Part shown: piece by piece, positions 8,464 through 17,449 of the stretch | Numbering within the stretch: the first letter of the stretch is position 1 | Layout: every line of letters starts with the position of its first letter | DNA from: Kitasatospora indigofera | GTDB taxonomy: Bacteria; Actinomycetota; Actinomycetes; Streptomycetales; Streptomycetaceae | Assembly: GCF_014655955.1 (NCBI RefSeq) | Contig: NZ_BNBO01000040.1 | Span: 1-64,000, forward strand | Length of the DNA: 64,000 nucleotides | Reading direction: 5' to 3' | Translations under genes and position numbers: made by a program | The notes under the pieces: model-generated | Databases searched by the model: none | Seen by the model: the letters and a program-made list of their open reading frames with translations, nothing else | What the model was told of the DNA's origin: nothing

Positions 8464-9711
8464 GTGACCACCGACCGTCACGCAGACCTGCGCCGCACCG
8501 TCAGGGAGTTCGCCCGGCAGGAGGTCGCCCCGCGCATCGCGGCGATGGAACACAGTCAGACCGTGGACAGCGAGCTCGCCGCTCTGATCGCCGCTCAGGG
8601 CTGGCTCGGCGCGACCATCGACCGGTCTTGGGGCGGCATGGGCGCCGGGCAAGAGGCGAAGACGGTCATCATCGAGGAGCTCGCCCGCGTCAGCGGCGCA
8701 GCGGGCGCGATCGTGCAGGCGTCCCAACTCGGCGCCGCGAAAATCATCCACCTCGGGAGCCCGGAGCAGCAGCGGACCTGGTTGCCGGCGATAGCCGCCG
8801 GCGACGTGCTGCCCACGATCGCGGTGACCGAAACCGTGTCCGGCGGCCACGTCCTCGGCATGCAGTCCACGGCCCGGCGTACCAGGAATTCCTGGGTGCT
8901 GGACGGCGAGAAGGTGTTCGTCGGCAACTCGCACGTGGGCGGCCTGCACGGGGTCGTGCTGCGCACCGGCAACGGCCCGGCGGGCCTCACCGCCTTCCTG
9001 GTGGAGTCGGACCGCCCCGGCGTGTCCGTACTGCCGCATTCATCGGCTCTCGGGCTGCACGGGTTCAGCTTCGGCACCGTCCGCTTCGATCGGGTGAAGG
9101 TTCCGGCATCGGCCGTGGTCGGCGACGTGGGTGGCGGCCTGGCGGTCGCCTACTCCTCCAGCGTTCTCTACGGTCGCCCGAATCTGACGGCGGTGGCCCT
9201 CGGACTGCACCGCGCCGTCGTCGAACGCACCGTCACCGAAGCCACCACCCGCACCCGGTACGGCGCACCCCTCGCAGACCTCGCGGTCGTCCAACACAAG
9301 ATCGGCCAGATGGCATCACGGTTCGCCGTCGCCCGCGCCCTCGCCTACGAAGCCGTCGCCCTGCTTGACCGCGGGGAGTCCTGCGACGACGAGCTGATGG
9401 CTGCCAAGCACCAGAACGTCGAATTGCTGCTGGACTCCGTACGCCAGGCCATGGAGATCCACGCGGCGGCCGGACTCGACGCCCGCAGCGAGATCGCCCG
9501 GCTGATGCGCGACAGCTGGTGCATCAACCCCCCGGCCGGAACCGGCGACATCCAGGTGCACCGCTTGGCCGAGCAACTCCTGCATCCGAGACGCCACCTG
9601 GACTGGTCACAGCGACTCGCCGGCGCCCTGCGCCTGCCGCCTCACGAGACCTGGACCCGGGCGCCCGCGGGGAAGGACCAGGTCGACGCGCTCCAAACCC
9701 GCACCTCTTGA
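8464..9711 (+). CDS. Acyl-CoA dehydrogenase-like protein, usual catalytic Glu not found
   Basis: 415 aa, full family length. The FAD-binding middle domain is recognisable (AVTETVSGGHVLG; STARRTRNSWVLDGEK) and the C-terminal helical domain includes RTRYGAPLADLAVVQHKIGQ. At the place where medium-chain enzymes have the catalytic Glu in YEGT, this protein reads PAGTGDIQ. The base is either elsewhere, as in isovaleryl-CoA dehydrogenases, or lost. GTG at 8464 has AAAGGAG seven bases upstream. It follows the GAF gene by about 100 bp on the same strand. The substrate is unknown; lack of dehydrogenase activity is a possibility, not a conclusion. Confidence 0.85.
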   Translation: MTTDRHADLRRTVREFARQEVAPRIAAMEHSQTVDSELAALIAAQGWLGATIDRSWGGMGAGQEAKTVIIEELARVSGAAGAIVQASQLGAAKIIHLGSPEQQRTWLPAIAAGDVLPTIAVTETVSGGHVLGMQSTARRTRNSWVLDGEKVFVGNSHVGGLHGVVLRTGNGPAGLTAFLVESDRPGVSVLPHSSALGLHGFSFGTVRFDRVKVPASAVVGDVGGGLAVAYSSSVLYGRPNLTAVALGLHRAVVERTVTEATTRTRYGAPLADLAVVQHKIGQMASRFAVARALAYEAVALLDRGESCDDELMAAKHQNVELLLDSVRQAMEIHAAAGLDARSEIARLMRDSWCINPPAGTGDIQVHRLAEQLLHPRRHLDWSQRLAGALRLPPHETWTRAPAGKDQVDALQTRTS

Positions 9712-9738
9712 TCCTTCCCACGATAAGGAGCCCACGCG

Positions 9739-10389
9739 GTGCCCCGCAGCGGCCACACCGTCCCGCCCCGTCGCGCCCACTCACCACAGCCGCCGCCCTC
9801 GCGCCTGCCCCGCCCCCGAGACCACCCGACCGCTCAACCCGGAGCAACCGTGCCAAGAACCGACCTCCCCAGCGCCCCGCCGCCGGCAACCGGCCCCGCC
9901 GGGCCCATCGCCGTCCTGGTCGGCCGCCGAATGGCCGCCACCAGTGGGCACGAGGACCGCAACGGCCGGCCGGTCGCGGTCACCCAGTACGCGGACGGAG
10001 CCTGGACGGCCGTCCACGGCCCCGGTCACCCTCCGCTCGCCCTTCTCGCCGCCACCGCAGTCCCCGAAGGCCACGCCCTCGTCGTCGTGTGCCCCACCGA
10101 CGACCGGAGGATCCCGCACCTCACCCCGATCCTGCTCGCCGCGCCCGCCGGCGCACCCAGCCTGTGCACACCCGATCTGGAAAGCCCCGTGACCTGCACC
10201 CACAGACCAGCCTGCCCCGTATCCGAGGATCCCGACGCCGCTGCCGCCGCAGTCATCGCCAGCCACCCCGTTCAGGGCTGGGGGTTGCTCTGCAACGGCA
10301 TCCTGACGTTCGAGGACACCGGCGGCCTGAGCCCGGACGGTCGGCAGATCCCCCTGTCGCGCACGCACCTGGCGGAGCGCGCGGCATGA
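9739..10389 (+). CDS. DUF5999-domain protein with long N-terminal extension
   Basis: 216 aa from GTG 9739, which has AAGGAG eight bases upstream. Residues 1-50 are Pro/Arg-rich. Residues 60-135 are a small beta-rich unit (TQYADGAWTAV; ALVVVCPTDD). Residues 150-210 match DUF5999: CTHRPACP, then HPVQGWGLLCNGILTFEDTG and a final basic segment. DUF5999 proteins are small, streptomycete-specific and of unknown function; the two paired cysteines and histidines suggest metal binding. A later GTG near 9850 would remove the extension. The stop overlaps the methyltransferase start (ATGA). Confidence 0.75.
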   Translation: MPRSGHTVPPRRAHSPQPPPSRLPRPRDHPTAQPGATVPRTDLPSAPPPATGPAGPIAVLVGRRMAATSGHEDRNGRPVAVTQYADGAWTAVHGPGHPPLALLAATAVPEGHALVVVCPTDDRRIPHLTPILLAAPAGAPSLCTPDLESPVTCTHRPACPVSEDPDAAAAAVIASHPVQGWGLLCNGILTFEDTGGLSPDGRQIPLSRTHLAERAA

Positions 10390-11306
10390 CCCGGCCCAAG
10401 GGCCGCGCCCCGGCCGTCGGGCCCGCCGGCCGACCGGGGACGCCGCGCGCCGTCGGCGTCATCCACGTCCAACCTGACGCCACCAGCGGGCCCGAGGGCC
10501 TCGCCCCTCTGCCGTGGTACGTGCCGACACCACGATCCTGGCCCCGCGAGGACCTGCGCCTGGACCGGCCCACGTCCGCCCGCGTAGCGAACCTTGCGCT
10601 CGGCGGGAAGGACCACCTCGGCCCGGACCGGACTCTGCTGGACCTCCTGCAGGCCGAGGACCAGGACTGGATCACAACGGCCCTGCGCGCGAGGCAGGAC
10701 CTCCACCGCGTCCTACGGCGCCTGGCCGAGGACGGCTCGGACCAGTTCCTCGATCTCGGCTGCGGTCTGACGACCGGTGCGCCCGGCAGCCCGCTCGCTC
10801 CGATCCACACCTCCATCCTGCCGATCTGCCCCACCGCTCGGATCGCGTACGTGGACGTCGACCCGATGGTGATGACCCACGCTCGGGCGTTGCTCCACGC
10901 ACCTGTCCCGGGCCAGGTCCGCCACGTCCGTGCCGATCTGACTGCACCGGAAGGCCTGCTGCGGGAACTGCGCCGGCACTCCGACGTCGACTGGCAGCGC
11001 CCGATCGTCGTCGTCCTCGCGGACGTCGTGCACGAGCTGAGTGCCCCGCAGGCCCGCGGGCTGTTCTCCGCGCTGCGCCTGGCACTGCCGCTGGGCAGCG
11101 CGCTGGTCCTGACTCACCGCTGCACCGGGGAATCCGACCGGGAGGCGCGGGTCGCGGGCCTCTTCGCCCAGGCCGCGCTGCCGTGGCATCCGCGCGGCTG
11201 CGACGCCGTCGACGCTCTGCTGGACGGCTGGCAGCGGCAGGCGCCGGCCCACGGCGGCGACACGGCCGTCGTGCGCACGGTGGTGGCGTACGGAGGCATG
11301 AAGTGA
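10386..11306 (+). CDS. SAM-dependent methyltransferase, DUF574 family
   Basis: 306 aa, matching the DUF574/Methyltransf_19 family common in Streptomyces. After a 70-residue Pro/Gly leader comes the diagnostic SARVANLALGGKDHLGPDR block, then the SAM site FLDLGCGLTT near residue 121, the acidic AYVDVDPMV strand that would bind the SAM ribose, and VVVLADVVHEL. Family members methylate unknown small molecules. Start and stop both overlap the neighbours by four bases, placing it firmly in this operon. The fold and SAM site look intact, unlike several other enzymes in the series. Confidence 0.88.
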   Translation: MTRPKGRAPAVGPAGRPGTPRAVGVIHVQPDATSGPEGLAPLPWYVPTPRSWPREDLRLDRPTSARVANLALGGKDHLGPDRTLLDLLQAEDQDWITTALRARQDLHRVLRRLAEDGSDQFLDLGCGLTTGAPGSPLAPIHTSILPICPTARIAYVDVDPMVMTHARALLHAPVPGQVRHVRADLTAPEGLLRELRRHSDVDWQRPIVVVLADVVHELSAPQARGLFSALRLALPLGSALVLTHRCTGESDREARVAGLFAQAALPWHPRGCDAVDALLDGWQRQAPAHGGDTAVVRTVVAYGGMK

Positions 11307-11983
11307 CCCGGGCGACCGTTGCCCCGCTGCTGACGGTTCCCCGCATCACCCGCTGGAGCGAGGAGGAGTACGACAACAGCCTGACGTTCCGCACGGGCGC
11401 CGGTGGCCGGCCAGCGGGGATCGCCTACCCCACCGAGCTGCCGTCCGACCGCGTGAACGGCGTCCTCATCCTGCGCTGCACCGGCAAGACCGCAGGGGTA
11501 CCCCTCTGGAGCAGCCCCCACCCCGGCCGCCAGCACCACCTGATGCTGCACCTGAGATGCCGGGTGTGCGGGGGACCGGCAGATCGCACCAACGACGGCC
11601 ACCTTTGGCTCCTGCCACTCCCGACAACCCCCGGCGGGCGCCCGCTCACCCTCGAGGACTCCTGGCCGGAGGGCACCGCCGTCGAGCATCCGCCGGTGTG
11701 CGCCCCGCACGCCCTGTCCTCCCCCACCCACTGCCGGGCCCTGAACGGCGCCCTGCTGGTGCGGGCCCGCACGGCCACCCTGTGGGGATTCGCCGGCCTC
11801 AAGTTCCTATCGGACCCCTCTGACCCCGATGGGCCCGGGCCCGTACGCGGCCACTTCGCGACAGGAGACCCGGACCTGCCCTGGGTCCTCGCCACCCACC
11901 TGCTGCGCACCCTCACCAACTGCACCCCGCTGACCGAACAGGAGCTCCGCGCCGAACTCGCCGGTTGCGGAGCGCCGACCTGA
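11303..11983 (+). CDS. Hypothetical protein with possible zinc-binding Cys/His sites
   Basis: 226 aa, not recognised. GTG at 11303 overlaps the methyltransferase stop. The N-terminal 60 residues include EEEYDNSLTFRTGAGGRP. A CRVCGG knuckle near residue 90 and a later CAPHALSSPTHC could together bind zinc. The rest is mixed, with no membrane segment or signal peptide. It is translationally coupled to the methyltransferase and ends about 70 bp before the next gene. It may be a partner or substrate of the methyltransferase, but nothing in the sequence proves this. Confidence 0.7.
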   Translation: MTRATVAPLLTVPRITRWSEEEYDNSLTFRTGAGGRPAGIAYPTELPSDRVNGVLILRCTGKTAGVPLWSSPHPGRQHHLMLHLRCRVCGGPADRTNDGHLWLLPLPTTPGGRPLTLEDSWPEGTAVEHPPVCAPHALSSPTHCRALNGALLVRARTATLWGFAGLKFLSDPSDPDGPGPVRGHFATGDPDLPWVLATHLLRTLTNCTPLTEQELRAELAGCGAPT

Positions 11984-12056
11984 GAGACGACACCGAGCCT
12001 TCGCCCCCACCAGCCAGAGCACCAAGGTCCCCGCGGACCTCGCACGCGCCAGACGA

Positions 12057-12728
12057 ATGGAGTCCATCCTCGTGTCCACCACCCCAGCTGCGCAGGCGCC
12101 CACTGCCGGCCTACTGGTTGAGCCCCTCGCAGCCGTACTGGCCGCACGCCATCTCGAGCTGGATGCCGATGTGACGCACTGGCATGCCGCAGGCGAGCCG
12201 GGCGGCGCCGAGCTGGTGCTGGATCCGGGGTTCGGCCGAGACGGCGCGCCCATGCCCGTGCAGAACAGGGCCTCGTACGTCAGCGGTGCCACGGGGCTGC
12301 CGGTCGCCCTTCTGGCAGGCGGTGGCCAGCCGGTGCGGATCACCGCCGAGGTGCAGCTGGTAGGAGGTGTCAGGCGCTACACGCGTGTGGAGGCCCGGTA
12401 TGCGGACGGACTGCGGGTCACCGTCGCGGTTCCCTGCGACCTGCCGCCGCTCGGCCCCGGGGCGCAGGTCGCCTCGCAGCGGGCGCTGGAGGAGTCCACC
12501 ACGTTCAGGTCGAGCCGCCTGGTCGTGGACGGCGAGAGCGTCGAGGCCGTCACCTACCGTCCGAGGCCCGACGGGCCGGCCGCGACGTGGTGCGCGGAAG
12601 TCCGGGGCTGGAGCCTGCGCGTGAGCGGTGGCGTCGCGGAGGGTCCCGACCCGGAGGTCGTCCTGCTGCCGCCTGGCGTCGTCCGCACCGACGAGTGCGG
12701 CCTACCCGCCCGCGGCCGGGCCCGCTGA
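12057..12728 (+). CDS. Hypothetical protein (223 aa)
   Basis: I do not recognise this protein. It starts at ATG 12057, 73 bp after the preceding stop, without a strong ribosome site; a GTG five codons later is an alternative. It is beta-rich, with strands such as RITAEVQLVGG, VEARYADGLRVTVAVP and SSRLVVDGESVEAVTY. It has no membrane segment and only a few cysteines. A YADG motif also occurs in the proteins encoded at 9739 and 12738, which hints at a shared small beta domain, though the match is too short to prove homology. Confidence 0.65.
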   Translation: MESILVSTTPAAQAPTAGLLVEPLAAVLAARHLELDADVTHWHAAGEPGGAELVLDPGFGRDGAPMPVQNRASYVSGATGLPVALLAGGGQPVRITAEVQLVGGVRRYTRVEARYADGLRVTVAVPCDLPPLGPGAQVASQRALEESTTFRSSRLVVDGESVEAVTYRPRPDGPAATWCAEVRGWSLRVSGGVAEGPDPEVVLLPPGVVRTDECGLPARGRAR

Positions 12729-12737
12729 TCCGCGCAC

Positions 12738-13223
12738 ATGTCCGACACCCAGACCTGCCCCAGGACTCCCTCGATGACCAGCACCGCCCCCATGCCGGCA
12801 ATGACCGCCGCGACTCCTGCGACCCTGGCGGTTGCGCTGCTCGACGCGGCCCCGCTGCCGTACCGCACCGACCAGGTGCTCACCCCCGACGGGATCAGCG
12901 TGGGCACGCGCACCACCTACGCCGACGGTACCGAGGTGTGGCTGCTGCCCCACCCGGCCCAGCCCGACCTCACCCCGACCGCCCTCGGGCCCGGCCCCGC
13001 CACCGGCGGGCCGGTGATGTTCATCCGCGTCGACGGCCACGCCCTCACGGCGGAACAGGTCCGCGGCCGGAACAGGACGGCGCGCGTGGCACGGACACGG
13101 TCCGCCACGGTGATGCTGGTGACCGCAGGCCTGCCGAGCGGCCCCATCCCGAGCCTTCGCCTGCGGAAGATCAACGGGACCGAGGCACCGGGCCACCACA
13201 TGCTCAACGGGGGTCACCGGTGA
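12738..13223 (+). CDS. Hypothetical protein (161 aa)
   Basis: Unrecognised. Residues 1-35 are Thr/Ala/Pro-rich; a start at one of several internal ATG codons in this stretch is possible. The core contains TRTTYADGTEVWLLPHP and ending strands such as VMLVTAGLPSG. The YADG element is shared with the neighbouring unknowns. There is no transmembrane segment or metal motif. It lies nine bases after the previous gene, and its stop overlaps the GTG of the helicase-like gene, so it is coupled to both. Coding character is supported by composition and overlap rather than by family match. Confidence 0.65.
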   Translation: MSDTQTCPRTPSMTSTAPMPAMTAATPATLAVALLDAAPLPYRTDQVLTPDGISVGTRTTYADGTEVWLLPHPAQPDLTPTALGPGPATGGPVMFIRVDGHALTAEQVRGRNRTARVARTRSATVMLVTAGLPSGPIPSLRLRKINGTEAPGHHMLNGGHR

Positions 13224-15175
13224 GCGCGGCGCAGCACGGTGGGGCGCTGCCCGCCGATCCCAGGTCGCTCACGTGGGCCCGGTACCTGGCCGGGCCGCTG
13301 CCGCTGAAGGCCCTCGCGGCCGGGCTCGACCGCTCGCGTGACAGCGTGGAGGCGGAGCTGAGTTCGCTCGCGGCGGCGGCCGGTGTGAGCGGGCGCTCCG
13401 GGGTGGTGGCGCGCTACGTCCTGGCCGGGCATCTGACCGCCGAGAACTTCCCGCCGACTGTGGTCGGCGTGATGGCGGGACTCTCCGGTGAGGAGCGGCT
13501 GCTGCTGCGCCTGCTGGCCGGCACGTCGTCGCGGCCGGCCATCGGGATGGAGCTCGGCATCGCCCGGCCCACCGCGGGCAAGCGCCTGGCCGCGCTGCTG
13601 GACGTGCTCGGTGTCCGGGAGGACCACGAGGCGGTCGCTCTGGGCTGCCTGGCAGGGATCGTGCGCCCGGCCGACGTGGTCCCGCAGTCGGCTCCGGCCG
13701 TTCCGCCGGCGCCGCCGGAGCACCTGCGGGATCTGGTCGGCCCAGTTTGCGAGGCGCTGACGTGCGGGCGGGCGATGGTGAGGGTGCCGCGCTGCGAACA
13801 GCCGGACCTGGCCACGGCAATCGCGTGGCACACCGACGTGGGCAGGGTGCTGGTCGTCGTGCCGCCCGGCACGTCCTGGAACGCGACGGTGACCGCCTTC
13901 GCGGAGCAGCGCCGCGAGCGCGGGGCGGTCGTGGCGGTGCTGCACCGGGACGAGGCCGCCCGTCCGGCGATCGTCACCCCGCTCGACGTGCCGCAGGTCA
14001 CCGCGGCGTCGGCGGTCCTGGAGTGCGTCGGGTCCACCCTGCCGGCCACCGTGATCGTCTCCCCTCGAGGGTTGGAGATCGTCGCCGAGGCCTACCGGCG
14101 GGCCCAGCACCTGGTGCCGTACGACCTGATCGTCGCCCTCGACGCGCACCTTCCGGCGGTCGCCGGGAGGGTGGGCCGTCACGAGTGCTGCCCGCCGGGA
14201 CGCGCGATTCTGTGGCTGTCGTCGACGCCCGTGCTGACCTCGGTGGACCGGGACCAGGCCGAAGGAGTGGATCCGGACCGCACGGGGCCGCTGGTCGCGA
14301 AGCTGACTCCACGCCAGAGCGTCGCGGCCGGGCGGATGCGCGACTACCGACTCATGGCGGCCGCACTGCCTCCCGGCGGCACCCGTACCGAGCGTCTGGC
14401 CGCTCTCGTACTCAACCTCGCCTCCACACAGGACCTGTCGCGTGTGGTCGTGCACTGCGCGACGAGCGTCGTCGCGCGCCGGCTGGCCGACGAGATCACC
14501 GGTTCGACCGGACCGGACCTACAGGCGCACGTCCTGCCCCAGCGGGGCGGGCAGCGTGAGCAGGTCCTGCGCGCCTTCGCTCTCGGCACCGGACAGCTGC
14601 AGATCCTGGTGACCGCAGGACAGCTGCCAGCAGGCCTGGACGCGGACGCCCTGGTCCACGCCACCGCGAACCGCCCGGTCACCCACACCACGGAGATGGT
14701 GGAAGCCGCGCTGGCCCCGGGGCGCCCCGGTGCGGGAGCGTTGCTGGCGGTGGCGGCCGACGGTGCCGAGGACGGCCAGTGGCCGGCGCTCGCCGAACTG
14801 ACCGGCGCGTTCGCCGCCCTAGACCCAGACCTGCGCACCGCCCTCCATCACGCCCGTGAGGACCGACCGACCGAAGGCTGGGACGGTTTGACGTTCGCGG
14901 TACCCCTGGCCGACGCGGACCAGCAGCGCCGGGCACGGGCGGTGTCCGCGTGGGCGGACACCACCATCGCCCTGGAGATGCAGCGCACCGCCGCCCGCTC
15001 CCGGCTCGTCCACGGGGTGGAGCGGCCCGACGTCCTCTCCCCGACCGGACAGCGGCTGGGCGCGTGGATGAACCGGCGCCGTCACGCGCAGCGCGCCCCC
15101 ACCCATGGCCTTCCCGTCCCAAGGGTCGGCGGCCAGCCGGCCGACAGCCGCCGCAGCGTGGCCCGTCGCCCATGA
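13220..15175 (+). CDS. Helicase-fold protein with HTH and eroded ATPase motifs
   Basis: 651 aa from GTG 13220. Residues 90-135 resemble a LuxR-type helix-turn-helix (LSGEERLLLRLLAG, then PTAGKRLAALLDVLGV). From residue 170 the layout follows an SF2 helicase. Where a Walker A should be, it reads CGRAMVRVPRCEQPD, without GKT. The DEAH position reads YDLIVALDAH (about 301-310). The second lobe has RVVVHCATSVVARRLADEI and QILVTAGQLPAGLDADALV near 456-475, matching motifs IV-V without the arginine finger. ATP hydrolysis is therefore unlikely and a scaffold or DNA-binding role more probable. Its start overlaps the previous gene by four bases. Confidence 0.75.
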   Translation: MSAAQHGGALPADPRSLTWARYLAGPLPLKALAAGLDRSRDSVEAELSSLAAAAGVSGRSGVVARYVLAGHLTAENFPPTVVGVMAGLSGEERLLLRLLAGTSSRPAIGMELGIARPTAGKRLAALLDVLGVREDHEAVALGCLAGIVRPADVVPQSAPAVPPAPPEHLRDLVGPVCEALTCGRAMVRVPRCEQPDLATAIAWHTDVGRVLVVVPPGTSWNATVTAFAEQRRERGAVVAVLHRDEAARPAIVTPLDVPQVTAASAVLECVGSTLPATVIVSPRGLEIVAEAYRRAQHLVPYDLIVALDAHLPAVAGRVGRHECCPPGRAILWLSSTPVLTSVDRDQAEGVDPDRTGPLVAKLTPRQSVAAGRMRDYRLMAAALPPGGTRTERLAALVLNLASTQDLSRVVVHCATSVVARRLADEITGSTGPDLQAHVLPQRGGQREQVLRAFALGTGQLQILVTAGQLPAGLDADALVHATANRPVTHTTEMVEAALAPGRPGAGALLAVAADGAEDGQWPALAELTGAFAALDPDLRTALHHAREDRPTEGWDGLTFAVPLADADQQRRARAVSAWADTTIALEMQRTAARSRLVHGVERPDVLSPTGQRLGAWMNRRRHAQRAPTHGLPVPRVGGQPADSRRSVARRP

Positions 15176-15424
15176 ACGCCCACTACAGGATCCTCGCCAG
15201 CGGGCAGCACCACCAGCGCAGACACCGATCCGCCGACCGGACACCTCGCCTGGCACGGGACCGCCACCACACCCGCTGCCGAGCCGCCTTCATCTGACCC
15301 CCGGCCCGGCCCCAGTTCCGCCGCCGGGCCAAGCACCCCGGGTACCGCCCCGAAACCGCAGCGCCGACCGCCACGGTCGGCCGACTCTCCTCACTTCCCA
15401 ATCCACCCACCTCTTGGACGACCC
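15176..15424 (+). other. Intergenic stretch before the GH15 gene
   Basis: About 250 bp without a supported gene. A 41-codon frame starts at ATG 15172, overlapping the previous stop, but it is Arg/His-rich with no natural look, so it is not called. No clear hairpin or strong promoter was seen. Confidence 0.4.
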
Positions 15425-17449
15425 ATGCCGCACAGCACCACCGCCGCCGGCGCATCAACCGCTCTCCCGGACGCCGTCATACTCCCGGACGCCTTCGCGC
15501 CGCAGGAGGCGCTCATCCCTGCGAGCCCCCGGCTGGAGGATCTCGCCTTGGTCGGCGACCTGTGCTCCAGCGCCCTCGTCGACGCGGCCAGCACCGTGGT
15601 GTGGGGCGGCGGGGCCCGGCCGGACTCCGCTCCGCACTTCGCCCGGCTGCTCGGCGATGCCACCCACGGCCACTGGACCCTCGGACCCGCCACAGGCAGT
15701 AGCCGCGCCGACAGCAGCGTCTACGACGGCGAGAGCCTGGTCCTGACCCAGAGCTGGACGACCGGTACCGGAACACTGCGGGTCACCACGTTCATGCCCC
15801 CCTACCAGGGGGACGAGAGCGCTGGGCCCCGGCTGGTGCGCACCGCGGAGATCCTGCAGGGGTACGTCAGCGTGCGCTCGGTGTTCGCCCCTCGCTTCGA
15901 CTACGGGCGGGCCGTGCCGTACATGTGGCCGTCCAAGCACAGCTCGGGCGGGCGCCGCGTGGTCGCCACCGCAGGGCCCGCGTCCCTGTGGCTCGACGTC
16001 ACCGCCACCGGCCGCGCAGCCGACGCGGGCGACGACCTGGCCCGCATCCGCCCCGGCGCGGTCGCCGTCACCAGCCTCGAGCTGCACGCGGGCGAGACGG
16101 TCCACTTCGCCACGACCTGGCAGGACAGCCATCTCACCGCGCCGGCCGCGCCGGACCCGGCCGCCGACCTGCAGGCGACGTACAGGTTCTGGGACGAGTG
16201 GACGAACCCCGTCAACTGCCGCAGCCCGCACCGCGACGCGGTGACCCGGGCGCTGATCACCCTCAAGTCGCTCACCTACGCCCCGACCGGCGCGGTGATT
16301 GCCGCACCGACCACGTCCCTGCCCGAACTCCTCGGCGGCGCCCGGAACTGGGACTACCGGTACACGTGGCTGCGCGACTCCGCGCTGATCCTCACCACCC
16401 TGCTGCGCCGAGGCCACCTGGAGGAGACGCGGGCGTGGCTGGGATGGCTGGTGCGGGCCGTGGCCGGCGACGCGCAGCCGCAGATCATGTACGGCGTCGG
16501 CGGCGAACGGGACCTGCCGGAGTTCGAGCTCGCGCACCTGCCCGGCTATGAGCGCTCCGTGCCGGTGCGGGTCGGCAACGCGGCCGCCGGCCAGCTGCAG
16601 CTCGACGTGTTCGGTGAGGTCCTGGAGCTGATGTGGCTCGCCCACCGCAGCGGAATCGCCCTGGACGACGCCACCGGCCGGCTGTGGGTGGCGATGGTAC
16701 GCAGCCTGGAGGACCTGTGGGAGCACCCGGACGAGGGGATCTGGGAGGTCCGCGGCCCCCGGCGCCACTTCGTGCACTCCAAGGTGATGGCCTGGACCGC
16801 GTTCGACCGTGCCCTGGACCTGGCCTCCGAGACGAACGTCCAGGTCCCGCAGGAGGTGCAGCGACGCTGGGCGGCCCTCCGCGACCAGATCCACGCCGAG
16901 GTGTGCGAGCGGGGCTACGACCCGCACCGCAACACCTTCACCCAGTCCTACGGCAGCACCGACCTGGACGCCTCCCTGCTCCTCATGCTCCGCACCGGCT
17001 TCCTTCCCGTGGACGACAAGCGGGTGATCGGCACGGTGGAGGCGATCCAGCGCGAACTCGCCCCCGGCGGCCGACTGGTGCTGCGATACCCGGTGGCCGG
17101 CCACGGGCACGGGGACGAGAACGACGTGGACGGCCTTCCCGGCGGGGAAGGGGCGTTCCTGCCCTGCTCGTTCTGGCTCGCCGACGCGCTCGCCCTCATC
17201 GGACGCCACGACGAAGCGACCGCCCTCTTCGAACGGCTGCTCGCCCTGCGCGGACCTGCCGGCCTCCTCTCCGAGGAATGGGACGAGCAGAGCGGGCGCC
17301 AGGTCGGCAACACCCCGCAAGGGCTCACCATGTGCGCCCTGTCCGACACCGAACAGCTGCTCACCGAACTCGCCGACCCGCGGCAGGTGCTGCTCCCGCG
17401 CCAGGCCGACGGCACCCGGGAGCACACCCTCGCGGAGCCGGTCCAGTGA
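15425..17449 (+). CDS. Glycoside hydrolase family 15 protein (glucoamylase/trehalase-like)
   Basis: 674 aa, slightly longer than typical bacterial GH15 enzymes of about 600. The N-terminal beta domain begins near residue 38 with SPRLEDLALVGDLCSSALVD. The (alpha/alpha)6 barrel carries GGARNWDYRYTWLRDSALI (about 305-323), HLPGYERSVPVRVGN, HFVHSKVMAWTAFDRAL, and EGAFLPCSFWLADAL with the second acidic block near 577-590. The usual carboxylate-bearing blocks are all present, so activity on alpha-glucosides or trehalose is likely. No signal peptide, so it is cytoplasmic. Its stop overlaps the GTG of the HTH-repeat gene. It is the only clearly intact metabolic enzyme in the 13-19 kb series. Confidence 0.92.
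   Translation: MPHSTTAAGASTALPDAVILPDAFAPQEALIPASPRLEDLALVGDLCSSALVDAASTVVWGGGARPDSAPHFARLLGDATHGHWTLGPATGSSRADSSVYDGESLVLTQSWTTGTGTLRVTTFMPPYQGDESAGPRLVRTAEILQGYVSVRSVFAPRFDYGRAVPYMWPSKHSSGGRRVVATAGPASLWLDVTATGRAADAGDDLARIRPGAVAVTSLELHAGETVHFATTWQDSHLTAPAAPDPAADLQATYRFWDEWTNPVNCRSPHRDAVTRALITLKSLTYAPTGAVIAAPTTSLPELLGGARNWDYRYTWLRDSALILTTLLRRGHLEETRAWLGWLVRAVAGDAQPQIMYGVGGERDLPEFELAHLPGYERSVPVRVGNAAAGQLQLDVFGEVLELMWLAHRSGIALDDATGRLWVAMVRSLEDLWEHPDEGIWEVRGPRRHFVHSKVMAWTAFDRALDLASETNVQVPQEVQRRWAALRDQIHAEVCERGYDPHRNTFTQSYGSTDLDASLLLMLRTGFLPVDDKRVIGTVEAIQRELAPGGRLVLRYPVAGHGHGDENDVDGLPGGEGAFLPCSFWLADALALIGRHDEATALFERLLALRGPAGLLSEEWDEQSGRQVGNTPQGLTMCALSDTEQLLTELADPRQVLLPRQADGTREHTLAEPVQ

Noticed and set aside
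15172..15297. 41-codon frame overlapping the helicase-like stop
   Set aside because: Despite the ATGA overlap, the product is Arg/His-rich and lacks a ribosome site of its own.
15455..17425. Long minus-strand open frame (656 codons) opposite the GH15 gene
   Set aside because: It is the mirror of a clearly coding gene in GC-rich DNA; the translation is Gly/Val/Arg-rich and shows no domain.
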